Part shown: piece by piece, positions 44,395-52,992 of the stretch
Numbering within the stretch: the first letter of the stretch is position 1
Layout: each line of letters opens with the position of its first letter
Assembly: GCF_024648885.1 (NCBI RefSeq)
Contig: NZ_JANBBF010000011.1
Location: 1-64,000, forward strand
Direction of reading: 5' to 3'
Length of the DNA: 64,000 nt
Source: Prauserella salsuginis
GTDB lineage: Bacteria; Actinomycetota; Actinomycetes; Mycobacteriales; Pseudonocardiaceae
The notes under the pieces: model-generated
The model's input: the letters and a program-made list of their open reading frames with translations, nothing else
Told to the model about the DNA's origin: nothing
Databases searched by the model: none
Made by a program: the position numbers and the translations under genes

Positions 44395-45463
44395 GGCTGT
44401 CTCGTTCCGCTCGGCGGAGCTCGTCCTTGAGTTCACGCAGCGCGGCCTTGCCGGACCGGTCGATCTCGGCCATGTCCGCCGCCCAGCGCCGGTGGATCGG
44501 CGCGGTCGCCTTGTCCCAGGCATCCCGCTCGGAGCCGGAGATGCGATGCAGTTTCACTCCGGCGTCGCGCATCGTCTGCCTGCCCTCGGCATTGCCCTCC
44601 TGCAACGCGGTGCACAGGCTTCGCGTGGCCTGCTCGCCCGCGCGCCGGAGTACGTCGCGCAGGTCCGGTGGTAGCTCGTCCCACACGCTGTCGCTGATGC
44701 TGTAGGTCATGGTGAAGCTGCCCAGCCGGGCGCCCACCGTGGCGTTGCCGGTGACCTCCTCGAGGTGATATGGCTCGGCGCTGACCGGGCCGAGCACGGT
44801 CCCGTCGACCGTGCCGCGTGAGATCGCCTCGTACATGTCGGTGGCAGGCATGCCGACCGGTGCGGCGCCGAACCCCTCGACCGCGCGGTCGATCGTGCCG
44901 CCCGACGAACGCAGTTGCAGGCCGCGCAGATCGGAGGGCACCCGCACGGCGCGCGAACCCGTGAGTACCTCGTAGTCGGGGATCATGCCGACCACGAGCG
45001 GGCGCAGGCCCTTGGGTTCGAAGTCCTCGCGGTAAAGCAGCCCGTCCTCGGACATCAGGTGTGCCACCGCCAGCGAACCGGTGCACGAGTCCTCGACGAG
45101 CCCGGGCAGGTCGGCGACGCCGGAGAGTGGAAGCTCGGCGGGCACGTACGCGGGCGCGACCGAGGCCAGGTCCACGACACCCGACCGGATCAGCGACGGG
45201 AGGTCGGCCGCGTCGCCCATCTGCTCGGCGGGGAAGTAGTCGAACCGGATCCTGCCACCGGATAGCTCGGACGCCTTGTCCATGAGCACGCTGGCGCCTG
45301 CGTCGGCGAACGGGTGGCCGTCCGGGTAGGAGTCGGCGACCGTCAGCGTGTAGACGCCGCCTGACTCGACGCTCGGGACAGGCGGGGCACAAGCGCTTGC
45401 CAGGACGAGTATCCCGAGCGATGCCGCCAGCTTTCGGACGCACCGGTGAGGTGACTGCCGCAT
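44384..45463 (-). CDS. TRAP transporter substrate-binding lipoprotein (DctP type)
   Basis: 359 aa. Lipoprotein signal with lipobox LASAC, Cys25. The mature domain shows the DctP fold: YTLTVADSYPDGHPFADAGASVLMDKA, GRIRFDYFPAEQMGDAADLPSLIRSGVVDLASVAPAYVP, and RSSGGTIDRAVEGFGAAPVGMPATDMYEAISRGTVDGTVLGPVSA. The Arg of LQLRSSG is the usual carboxylate anchor, so the ligand is an organic acid of unknown identity. Divergent-side regulator IclR lies upstream. A TACGAATGG half-site resembling the IclR palindrome sits near 45482. Confidence 0.93.
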   Translation of the reverse strand: MRQSPHRCVRKLAASLGILVLASACAPPVPSVESGGVYTLTVADSYPDGHPFADAGASVLMDKASELSGGRIRFDYFPAEQMGDAADLPSLIRSGVVDLASVAPAYVPAELPLSGVADLPGLVEDSCTGSLAVAHLMSEDGLLYREDFEPKGLRPLVVGMIPDYEVLTGSRAVRVPSDLRGLQLRSSGGTIDRAVEGFGAAPVGMPATDMYEAISRGTVDGTVLGPVSAEPYHLEEVTGNATVGARLGSFTMTYSISDSVWDELPPDLRDVLRRAGEQATRSLCTALQEGNAEGRQTMRDAGVKLHRISGSERDAWDKATAPIHRRWAADMAEIDRSGKAALRELKDELRRAERDSHDD

Positions 45464-45563
45464 TGCATCACCGTTTCTAAATACGAATGGCTATGCTGAT
45501 ATGCCACCGTATGGAGTGATGTGGCGCACTGTCAACGGCAATCGACCGCCGAATGCGGCCCGG

Positions 45564-46289
45564 TCAGGAGAGGCGCGCGGCCACCGCGCGAGTGGCCTCG
45601 ACCAGTGCTTCGGCGATCTCCGGCAGGCGCTCCGCAATGCGGGTCGTCGGCCCGGCGACCGCGATCGCGGCGAGTGTGCGGCCGTGTACGACGACCGGCC
45701 TTGCCGTGGCACTGACGTCGGGTAGCGTCTCGCCGCGGTTGATCGCGACACCCTCGGTGCGAACGCGTTCGAGCTCCGTGCGCGCCTCGTCGAGCCTTGC
45801 CGGATCGACGATGATCGAGTTCAGGTAGGCGTCGCGTTTGCGTGGCGACCGTGCGGCAAGCAGTACTTTGCCCGCGCTCGGCGGAAACAGGGGCCGGCGG
45901 TGCCGCAACGGTGCCGAGTAACGGATCAGCTGCCGCGACTCGGCGGCGGCGATGTAGACGACCGAGTCGCCGACGCCGGTGCCGAGCATGGCCGTCTCGT
46001 CGAAGGCGTCACGCAGTTCCTCGAGGGTCGGGCGTGCGGCGTCGGCGAGGTTGGGACGCTCGGCGGTGAGCAGGTTGCCCAGTGCGGGTCCGAGGTGGAA
46101 CCCGCCGTCGTCCTCGACGAGGTAGCCGGTCGATACCAGGCCCTTCACGAGGCCGAAAACCGATGACTTCGGCGCGTCCAAAGCGGACGCCAGTGTGCCA
46201 AGCCGGATCCCGGGTTGCTCCGCGGCCAGTTCGAGGATGGCAGTCACCCTGCTGACCGTGCGGTGGGATTTCGCGGCCGATTCGGTCAT
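45564..46289 (-). CDS. IclR-family transcriptional regulator
   Basis: 241 aa. N-terminal winged helix (SRVTAILELAAEQPGIRLGTLASALDAPKSSVFGLVKGLVSTGYL) and a C-terminal effector domain (GVGDSVVYIAAAESRQLIRYSAPLRHRRPLFPPSAGKVLLA, then TLPDVSATARPVVVHGRTLAAIAVAGPTTR). IclR proteins usually sense small organic acids. ATG 46289 has GGGAG nearby. It lies between the TRAP operon (downstream, same strand) and the divergent dehydrogenase/CoA-transferase operon, and very likely controls both. Confidence 0.92.
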   Translation of the reverse strand: MTESAAKSHRTVSRVTAILELAAEQPGIRLGTLASALDAPKSSVFGLVKGLVSTGYLVEDDGGFHLGPALGNLLTAERPNLADAARPTLEELRDAFDETAMLGTGVGDSVVYIAAAESRQLIRYSAPLRHRRPLFPPSAGKVLLAARSPRKRDAYLNSIIVDPARLDEARTELERVRTEGVAINRGETLPDVSATARPVVVHGRTLAAIAVAGPTTRIAERLPEIAEALVEATRAVAARLS

Positions 46290-46302
46290 GTCCACTCCCG
46301 TG

Positions 46303-46320
46303 CGTTCGTATGTACGAACG
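46303..46320. promoter_or_regulatory. IclR operator palindrome
   Basis: Perfect inverted repeat CGTTCGTA, TG, TACGAACG, just upstream of the IclR start and 20 bp before the TTGACA of the divergent promoter. This places the regulator to block its own transcript and to act on the dehydrogenase promoter. Confidence 0.75.
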
Positions 46321-46339
46321 GTACCCATCGAGTTCGCGG

Positions 46340-46369
46340 TTGACAGGTTGGGGTTGCGCTACATATGTT
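46340..46369 (+). promoter_or_regulatory. promoter of the dehydrogenase/CoA-transferase operon
   Basis: TTGACA (46340-46345), 18-bp spacer, TATGTT (46364-46369); predicted start of transcription near 46376, about 33 nt before GTG 46409. Confidence 0.6.
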
Positions 46370-46408
46370 CAGATATAAGAATCAGAAGTCCTATATAGGG
46401 ATGAATTC

Positions 46409-47575
46409 GTGCATTTCGAGCTGACTGACGACCAGCGCCGCCTGCGCGAGGCCGCACGCGACCTCGCCGCCGCGTTCACCGACGAGTACTGGGCCGATTG
46501 CGATGTGAACGGCGAGTTCCCGTGGGAGTTCTACCGAGCCTTCGCCGACGGGGGCTGGCTCGGCATCGCCATCCCCGAGGCCTACGGCGGCGGAGGGCTC
46601 GGCCTGCTCGAGGCGTCGCTGCTGATGGAGGAGATCGCCGCGTCCGGGGCGGGGATGAACGGGTGCAGCACGATGCACCTTTCCATCTTCGGACTCAACA
46701 CGATCGTCAAACACGGCAGCGCACGACTGCGCGAGGAGATACTGCCGCGCGCCGCCGACGGCAGCCTGCACGTGTGCTTCGGCGTCACCGAACCCGATGC
46801 GGGGACCGACACCACCCGCATCGGCACGTTCGCCCGTAGAGACGGTGACGACTACGTGATCAGCGGCCGCAAGGTCTGGATCACCAAGGCCGGTCAATCG
46901 CAGAAGATGGTGCTGATAGCCAGGACCACACCGCGCGCCGACGTCGTCAAACCGACCGACGGCATGTCACTGTTCCTGATCGACATCGATTCCGACGCCG
47001 TCGAGCTGAAGCCGATCCCGAAGCTCGGGCGCAACGCCGTCGCGTCGTACGAGGTCTTCATCGACAATCTGCGTGTACCGGCGTCGGCACGGGTCGGCGA
47101 GGAGGGCAAGGGCTTCGCCTACTTGCTCGACGGGTTGAACCCCGAGCGGATCCTGCTGGCCCACGAGGCACTCGGCATCGGCAGGGCCTCGCTGGCCCGC
47201 GCGGTGCGCTACGCGAACGAACGCGTCGTCTTCGACCGTCCCATCGGCCGCAACCAGGGTGTCGCGTTTCCATTGGCCGAGGCCGTGACCAGACTCGACG
47301 CGGCCGAGCTGATGGCACGCAACGCCGCGTGGCGCTACGACAACGGGCTTTCGTGCGGGCGGGAGGCGAACATGGCGAAGTACCTGTGCGCCGACGCCGG
47401 GTTCGCCGCCGCTGACCAGGCGATCCAGACGCACGGCGGCATGGGGTACGCGCGCGAGTACCACGTGGAGCGGTACTTCCGGGAGTCCCGCATCCTCCGG
47501 CTTGCCCCGGTCAGCCAGGAGATGGTGCTCAATTATGTTTCCACGAAGGTTCTCGGCCTACCGAAGTCCTATTGA
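46409..47575 (+). CDS. acyl-CoA dehydrogenase
   Basis: 388 aa flavoprotein. FAD/substrate motifs CFGVTEPDAGTDTTRI and KVWITKAGQSQKMVLIARTT; C-terminal QTHGGMGYAREYHVERYFRESRILRL. The usual catalytic Glu (the YEGT position) is replaced: the chain reads LRLAPVSQEM with Pro367. A Glu at position 246, in LNPERILLAHEALG, sits where isovaleryl-CoA and long-chain dehydrogenases keep their base, so catalysis is still plausible. Followed after ten bases by the CoA-transferase gene. Confidence 0.9.
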   Translation: MHFELTDDQRRLREAARDLAAAFTDEYWADCDVNGEFPWEFYRAFADGGWLGIAIPEAYGGGGLGLLEASLLMEEIAASGAGMNGCSTMHLSIFGLNTIVKHGSARLREEILPRAADGSLHVCFGVTEPDAGTDTTRIGTFARRDGDDYVISGRKVWITKAGQSQKMVLIARTTPRADVVKPTDGMSLFLIDIDSDAVELKPIPKLGRNAVASYEVFIDNLRVPASARVGEEGKGFAYLLDGLNPERILLAHEALGIGRASLARAVRYANERVVFDRPIGRNQGVAFPLAEAVTRLDAAELMARNAAWRYDNGLSCGREANMAKYLCADAGFAAADQAIQTHGGMGYAREYHVERYFRESRILRLAPVSQEMVLNYVSTKVLGLPKSY

Positions 47576-47585
47576 GGGGAGATCG

Positions 47586-48728
47586 ATGCCGACCTCCGAC
47601 GGAGCCCTCGCTGGGGTCAGGGTTGTCGACCTGTCGCGGGTGCTTGCCGGGCCGTTGTGCACGCAGATGCTGGCCGATCACGGCGCTGAGGTGATCAAGG
47701 TGGAGCCACCTGCCGGCGACGAGACCCGCGGGTGGGGGCCGCCGTTCCTGGGCGACGGCACCAGCGCCTACTTCAACGGGCTCAACCGCAACAAGCGCAA
47801 CATCGTGCTGGACCTTGGTGCGCCCGAGGGTCAGGCGACCCTGGGTCGGCTGCTCGAGGATGCGGACGTACTGGTCGAGAACTTCAAAGCCGGGACGCTC
47901 GCCAAGTGGGGCTTCGACGACGGCCACCTGCGCCGTGTTTACCCACGTCTCGTCCACAGCAGGATCACCGGGTTCGGCGTGGACGGGCCGCGCGGCTCGG
48001 CTCCCGGATACGACGCCATCCTCCAGGCCTATGCGGGGCTCATGAGCATCAACGGTGAGGCCGACGGCCCCGCGCTCCGTATCGGAGTGCCCATTGTGGA
48101 CATGGTGACCGGCATGCTGTCGTTCTCGGGGATCATGCTCGCGCTCCACGAGCGGCACCGTTCGGGTCGGGGTCAGCTGGTCGACAACACGTTGCTCGAC
48201 ACCGCGGTGACCCTGCTGCACCCGCACTCCGCAACGTGGCTGGCGAACGGGCAGGTGCCGGAACGCACCGGCTCCGCGCATCCCACGATCGCTCCCTACG
48301 ACACGTTCGCCACGTGCGACGGGCCACTGTTCCTCGGGGTCGGCAACGACCGCCAGTTCCGAGACCTCATGGACGTACTCGGCAAGCCGGAGCTCGCGGA
48401 CGACCCGCGGTTCGTCACCAACCCCGACCGCGTGATCAACAGGGCGGAGCTGGGCGCCATCGTCGGGGCCCTGCTGGCCGAGCACGAGCGCGAGGCCCTC
48501 GGCGCGCGACTGCTGGAACGCGGCGTGCCGTCGTCACCGGTGCACGACGTCGGCGAGACACTCACTGACCCGCAGGTGCTCCATCGCGACATGGTCGTGT
48601 CCGACGGCGATTACCGCGGCATTGGTATCCCGATCAAGCTCACGCGCACGCCGGGCAGTGTCCGCACACCGCCGAGGCCGATGGGTGCCGACACAGCCGA
48701 CGTGCTGCGCGAACTGGACGGCTCGTGA
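47586..48728 (+). CDS. CaiB/BaiF-family (class III) CoA-transferase
   Basis: 380 aa. Family signatures VVDLSRVLAGPLCTQMLADHGAEVIKVEPPAGDETRGWGPPF and GVDGPRGSAPGYDAILQAYAGLMSINGE; the catalytic aspartate is Asp143 in GYDAILQAYAG, forming the acyl-anhydride intermediate. It would move CoA from a donor such as succinyl-CoA onto the acid imported by the TRAP system. ATG 47586 has AGGGGAG upstream. Operon partner of the acyl-CoA dehydrogenase. Confidence 0.93.
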   Translation: MPTSDGALAGVRVVDLSRVLAGPLCTQMLADHGAEVIKVEPPAGDETRGWGPPFLGDGTSAYFNGLNRNKRNIVLDLGAPEGQATLGRLLEDADVLVENFKAGTLAKWGFDDGHLRRVYPRLVHSRITGFGVDGPRGSAPGYDAILQAYAGLMSINGEADGPALRIGVPIVDMVTGMLSFSGIMLALHERHRSGRGQLVDNTLLDTAVTLLHPHSATWLANGQVPERTGSAHPTIAPYDTFATCDGPLFLGVGNDRQFRDLMDVLGKPELADDPRFVTNPDRVINRAELGAIVGALLAEHEREALGARLLERGVPSSPVHDVGETLTDPQVLHRDMVVSDGDYRGIGIPIKLTRTPGSVRTPPRPMGADTADVLRELDGS

Positions 48729-48735
48729 ACGCCTA

Positions 48736-48854
48736 CCCGCGTCGTCAGCGAACCGGATGTGTACCCCGTGCTCGCCGGTGTCCCACACACGGTTGAGCCG
48801 GTGCAGGTGCACATCGCAGCGCGATGGGCTGATCACTCCTCCTTGCGGGGTCCG
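48736..48854 (-). pseudogene. group II intron reverse transcriptase fragment
   Basis: Minus-strand frame of ~38 codons: TPQGGVISP, then HLHRLNRVWDT, EHGVHIRFADD. TPQGG-(V/I)-(I/L)-SP and the (Y/F)ADD box are reverse transcriptase domains 4 and 5 as in group II intron-encoded proteins. A stop codon precedes the frame and no rest of the enzyme is present. It ends eight bases past the CoA-transferase stop and abuts the recombinase remnant. Confidence 0.7.
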
Positions 48855-48914
48855 TCACCCGCGCCAGCCTCCATGACCTCGGCACGCAGCATCGAGCAGG
48901 GCCAGGTGAGGCGG

Positions 48915-49065
48915 GCCAGGTGCGGCCGGTGGTGGTGCGGTGCCCCGGTTGTTGAGTACGCGGGCGACGGCCTTGGACCCGGCCGGTCTCGGGTGCAGAG
49001 GCGGCAGATCAACCGCACGATCGCTGCTTCGGTCTCGTGCGGTGCGAGATGGTGGGTCTCGGACC
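48915..49065 (-). pseudogene. frameshifted middle fragment of a serine recombinase
   Basis: Minus strand, pieces in successive frames: ETEAAIVRLICRL, then GSKAVARVLNNRG, then HRTTTGRTW. Joined, they give the standard recombinase-domain run (EAAVVRxIFxLYxxxGxGSxAVAxxLNxRGxRTxxGxxW). At least two frameshifts, no start. With the C-terminal piece at 42343-42504 on the same strand and in the right order, it suggests one gene split by the 6.3-kb TRAP/CoA cluster. Confidence 0.65.
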
Positions 49066-49112
49066 AGCGACTGGGCCGGGTGCATCGCCGGGCTGAGGTT
49101 CGTAGGCCGGCT

Positions 49113-50084
49113 TCAGTCTGCTGGGCGTGCCTCGGGCCTGCCGCGTCCGGATTGGAACGTGCGGCGGTAGGCGTCCGGAGAGGTGCCGACCCGCCGGTTG
49201 AAATGTCGGCGGAGCGTGGCTGCCGTGCCGAGCCCCACCTGCGCTGCGATGTCGTCCACGCTGTCGTGGACCGTTTCCAGCAATTCTTGGGCACGCCGGA
49301 TGCGTTGCGTCAGCAGCCATTGCAACGGACTCGTACCGGTGACGGCGAGGAACTGGCGGCTGAGCTGGCGTGGGCTCAGGCCCGCCTCACGGGCGAGGTC
49401 GGTGACGGTCAGCGGTTGGTCCACGCGCTCGATCGCCCAATCCAGCAGGCCGTTGAGGCTGTGACCGTTGCCGGAGGACAACGGTGTGGTGACGAACTGT
49501 GCCTGCCCACCGTCACGATGGGGCGGTACGACCAGTCGTCTGGCCGCGCTGTTGGCCGCTGCGGCGCCGTAGTCCGTGCGGACCATGTGCAGGCACACGT
49601 CGATTCCGGCCGCTTGTCCAGCCGAGGTGAGCACATCGCCGTCGTCGACGTAGAGCACGTCGGCATCGACGTCGATCCCCGGGTACTGCTGCGCAAGTGC
49701 CTCGGCGTACGACCAGTGCGTGGTGGCACGTCGCCCGTCGAGCAGTCCCGCGGCGGCGAGCACGAAGGCGCCCGTGCATATCGACGCCACTCGGGCGCCG
49801 CGTTCGTGTGCGGTCCGCACGGCGTGCACCAACTCGGGCGGCGGAGTCACGACGGCGTCATCGCAGGCAGGGACGATCACGGTGTTCGCAGCTGCCAGTT
49901 CGGTGAGCCCGCGTGGGCTGTCCACACGGAACCAGGCGCCGACCCGGGCACCCGGTGTGGAACACACGGTCAGGTCGTACCAGCTGTATGCGGCCTCCGG
50001 TCTGGGAGAGCCGAAGATCGCGCAGGGGATCGAGAGCTCGAACAAGGACATGTTGTCGGTGATTCCGAGCGCGACAGTCCTCAT
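49113..50084 (-). CDS. GlxA-type AraC-family transcriptional regulator
   Basis: 323 aa. N-terminal DJ-1/PfpI-like domain (ASICTGAFVLAAAGLLDGRRATTHW, with Cys of the nucleophile-elbow-like turn) and a C-terminal AraC double helix-turn-helix (LTVTDLAREAGLSPRQLSRQFLAVTGTSPLQWLLTQRIRRAQELLE, then VGLGTAATLRRHFNRRVGTSPDAYRRTF). Such proteins activate catabolic or stress genes. Divergent from the MFS transporter gene, which is its likely target. Confidence 0.92.
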   Translation of the reverse strand: MRTVALGITDNMSLFELSIPCAIFGSPRPEAAYSWYDLTVCSTPGARVGAWFRVDSPRGLTELAAANTVIVPACDDAVVTPPPELVHAVRTAHERGARVASICTGAFVLAAAGLLDGRRATTHWSYAEALAQQYPGIDVDADVLYVDDGDVLTSAGQAAGIDVCLHMVRTDYGAAAANSAARRLVVPPHRDGGQAQFVTTPLSSGNGHSLNGLLDWAIERVDQPLTVTDLAREAGLSPRQLSRQFLAVTGTSPLQWLLTQRIRRAQELLETVHDSVDDIAAQVGLGTAATLRRHFNRRVGTSPDAYRRTFQSGRGRPEARPAD

Positions 50085-50146
50085 GTCTTGAATTGTACGT
50101 ATGTTGTCATTTCAGACACTCGTCGTCCTCGCGGCTGTGGCCGAGC

Positions 50147-51433
50147 ATGATCGTCATGACGAGACGAGCACCGAGCGCGGACACGTCGCACCACACGAGC
50201 GACCAGCACGCCGGCTCCCGAAGCAACGATTGGCTGCCCATCGGCCTCGGCGTGGCCGCCGTCGGCTGGGGTGCGAATCAGTTCGCACCGTTACTGCTGA
50301 TGTACCGGTCGGAATTGGCGGTGTCGGCAGCGACCGTCCAGGCTGCGTACGGCATCTACGCGCTCGGCCTGGTTCCGGGACTGTTGCTGGGCGGCCCGTT
50401 GTCCGACCGCCACGGCCGTCGACGGGTGATGGTCACTGCGTTGATCACATCGATGGCCGGGAGTCTGCTGCTGATCGTCGGTGGACAGGCGCTGGTGGGG
50501 TTGTTCGCGGGGAGATTGGTTGCCGGAGTGGCCAGTGGTGCGGCGTTCAGCGCGGGTACCGCCTGGATCAAGGAACTGTCCGCGGGCACGGCTTCGGATC
50601 CCGGCCCCGGCGCTCGGCGCGCGACGGTGGCGATGACGGCGGGTTTCGCCGGAGGCCCACTCGTCGCGGGGCTCGTGGCACAGGTTGCCCCGGTTCCGAC
50701 CGCTTCTGCCTACGTGCCCCATATCGCGCTGATCATCGTTGCCATTCCGTTCACGGTGCGCGCGACGGAGACCCGTACACCGAACCCGGACGTCGCGCTG
50801 TGGAGTCCGCTGCGACTCCCCGCGAGGTCGGCACGGCGCTTTCGCAGGGTCGCATTGCCGCTCGCGCCGTGGGTGTTCGGCGCCTCCTCGATCGGGCTTG
50901 CCTACTTGCCCGGATCGGCCGCCGACCGCATGGGGAATGCGGTGCTGCTGTTCAGCGCCATGGTGACCGCGGCGACGATGATCTCCGGCATTCTCGTACA
51001 GCCGCTGGCCCGCAGGGTCCAGCACCCGACCAAGCCGAGCTCGATCACGACAGCGTTGGCAATCGTGGTGGCCGGCCTGCTGCGGGGGGCGCTGTCGGGT
51101 GCCCACCCGTTGCTCGTCGGCGCATCAGCTCTGGTGCTCGGTGCTGGGTACGGCTGCTGTCTCGTAGCCGGTTTGACGGAGGTTCACCGGTTGGCTGGAT
51201 CGCACAACCTGGCCAGCCTGACCGCGGTGTTCCAAGCGGTTGCCTATACCGGCTTCTGCGTCCCCTATCTGCTGGCCGTCTTCGAGTCCGCGCTGTCCCC
51301 GGCGGTGCTGCTCTGTGTCACCGCGGTCCTCGCCGGGTTCACGCTGGCCTGGACCGTGCGTGAAGCGGTGCGGAACCCGCCGGACGACCCCGCGTCCGGC
51401 GTGCCGGCCGACGGTGCGCGGAAACGTGTTTGA
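50147..51433 (+). CDS. MFS transporter
   Basis: 428 aa with about 12 membrane spans. The MFS loop 2-3 motif is GGPLSDRHGRRRVMVTA, with AGRLVAGVASGAAFSAGTAWIKEL next. Fits a sugar or drug:proton antiporter, with no substrate signature. Start taken as ATG 50147; ATG 50156 is equally possible. Divergent from the GlxA-type regulator with 62 bp between, so probably regulated by it. Confidence 0.88.
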   Translation: MIVMTRRAPSADTSHHTSDQHAGSRSNDWLPIGLGVAAVGWGANQFAPLLLMYRSELAVSAATVQAAYGIYALGLVPGLLLGGPLSDRHGRRRVMVTALITSMAGSLLLIVGGQALVGLFAGRLVAGVASGAAFSAGTAWIKELSAGTASDPGPGARRATVAMTAGFAGGPLVAGLVAQVAPVPTASAYVPHIALIIVAIPFTVRATETRTPNPDVALWSPLRLPARSARRFRRVALPLAPWVFGASSIGLAYLPGSAADRMGNAVLLFSAMVTAATMISGILVQPLARRVQHPTKPSSITTALAIVVAGLLRGALSGAHPLLVGASALVLGAGYGCCLVAGLTEVHRLAGSHNLASLTAVFQAVAYTGFCVPYLLAVFESALSPAVLLCVTAVLAGFTLAWTVREAVRNPPDDPASGVPADGARKRV

Positions 51434-51586
51434 CGCGGCTCGCAGGGCTGCCGACCGGCACCTCGCGGTTCCTGCGCCGTCACACTGTCTCTTCCGGCGG
51501 GGACGTCGTCTCCGTCTGTCGCTTCCGCGTCCGGTCCCGGCCGCGTCGCGCTCGTAGACGCCGCAGGCCCCGAACCCGACTCGCGG

Positions 51587-52606
51587 TCAGCTCTCACCAG
51601 CCAGGCGGGCCAGGGTGTCGGCGACCGGCTCCTCCCGAGCGTCGTGGTGTCCGGTTCCTGCCCAGAGATGGATCAGCCCGGTGTCGCCGGCGCTGGAGGC
51701 GGCCTTACGCAGCGGGCTGGTGAGGTGGTGCACGGCGGGATAGGCGCAGGGGGCGATCGGCTCGTACCGATCCGTGAAGCGGTTCCGCAGCGCCCGTGCG
51801 GGGCGCCCGGTGAAGGCGCGGGTGACGACGGTCGCGTCGAAGTCGGGATCGACCAGTGCGGCCTTGTGCGGCGCGGACGTTCCGCTCTCATGGGTACGCA
51901 GCAGCGAGGTGCCGACGGTGACCGCCTCGGCGCCGGCGCCGACCGCGGCGGCGACGTCGGCGGGCCGGCTGATTCCTCCTGCGCCGATCAGCGGAAGGCG
52001 GGTGTCGGCACGAACGTCCCGGAGCAGGCGCGGCAACGGAACCTCGGGTGGCGTCCGCGTCGGGGTGAACGTGCCGGAATGGCCGCCTGCGGCCGAGGAC
52101 TGGACGATGAGGGCGTCCACCCCGGCCTCCTCGGCGAGTCGTGCCTCGGGCGCCGAAGTCACGGTCTGCACCACCATGCTCCCGGCCGCGCGCAAGGCGG
52201 CGACGACGTCGCCGTGTGGCAGGCCGAAGGTCAGCGACACGACCGGTACCGGATCGGCGAGCAACAGGTCGATCTTGGCCGCCCAGTGGTCGTCGTCCTC
52301 GACGGGAGTGTCCGGAAGGTGCACGCCGTAGCGGTCGGCCTCGGACAGGAGCGTGTCACGATACGCGCGATAGTCCTCTTCGGACGCCGGAACGGGATTG
52401 GGTGCGAAGAGGTTGACGCCGAACGGCACTCCGTCACCGCGGACGGCGGCGATCTGCTCGGCCAGCGCCGCCGGTGTCTTGTAGCCGCCTGCGAGGAATC
52501 CCATCGATCCCGCATGCCCGGCTGCGGCGACGAGGTTCGGCGCGGTCGGGCCGCCCGCCATGGGGGCGGCGAGGACGGGAAGGCTGATGCCGAGGTCGGT
52601 GAGCAC
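51587..52606 (-). CDS. nitronate monooxygenase-like flavoprotein
   Basis: 339 aa FMN TIM barrel. LPVLAAPMAGGPTAPNLVAAAGHAGSMGFLAGGYKTPAALAEQI at the start, SLTFGLPHGDVVAALRAAG, VDALIVQSSAAGGHSGTF (the catalytic-His AGGH region) and LPLIGAGGISRPADVAAAVGAGAEAVTVGTSLL (FMN phosphate site) mark the NMO/2-nitropropane dioxygenase family. It oxidises nitronates, removing toxic propionate-3-nitronate. GTG 52606 has AAAGGA upstream and starts the barrel; the frame stays open far upstream but without family character. Confidence 0.9.
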   Translation of the reverse strand: MLTDLGISLPVLAAPMAGGPTAPNLVAAAGHAGSMGFLAGGYKTPAALAEQIAAVRGDGVPFGVNLFAPNPVPASEEDYRAYRDTLLSEADRYGVHLPDTPVEDDDHWAAKIDLLLADPVPVVSLTFGLPHGDVVAALRAAGSMVVQTVTSAPEARLAEEAGVDALIVQSSAAGGHSGTFTPTRTPPEVPLPRLLRDVRADTRLPLIGAGGISRPADVAAAVGAGAEAVTVGTSLLRTHESGTSAPHKAALVDPDFDATVVTRAFTGRPARALRNRFTDRYEPIAPCAYPAVHHLTSPLRKAASSAGDTGLIHLWAGTGHHDAREEPVADTLARLAGES

Positions 52607-52992
52607 GAAACTGTCCTTTCGGGAGCGGCGGCCGGCGGGTAGATCAGGCCGTGGTGAGCGGTCGGGGAGGCGGACTCGGATCGCGGCCGCGGCGCCGACG
52701 CTAGGTGGCCCTGCCTGTGTTGTGAAATGCGTGTCGAGCCGGTTATATGCCGCTCGGGCATAGATGCTGGTGAGGCTCCGGTCGTGGCGCCGTAGCAATA
52801 CCGAGCAGGTCCGGGCCCGAACGGGAACCGCGGCCGGGTGCAGGGACGGCACCGTCCGGCTCGACGCCAGCGGGACGCTTCCGGAGCCGCGGGTGCGTCG
52901 GGCCGGTCGGATCGGCCGGGGTGCACTCCTGGTCCTCGGTGGTCACCACGGGCCGGTTGACGGCGACGGTTCCTGGTCGTCTACGGAAAGAC
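52607..52992. other. intergenic region before the acidic repeat gene
   Basis: No gene supported. It contains the promoter region of the nitronate monooxygenase (minus strand) and an inverted repeat at 52746-52762 (TATGCC, GGCATA) that might bind a regulator. The last 50 bases hold GGAAAG before ATG 52993. Confidence 0.45.
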
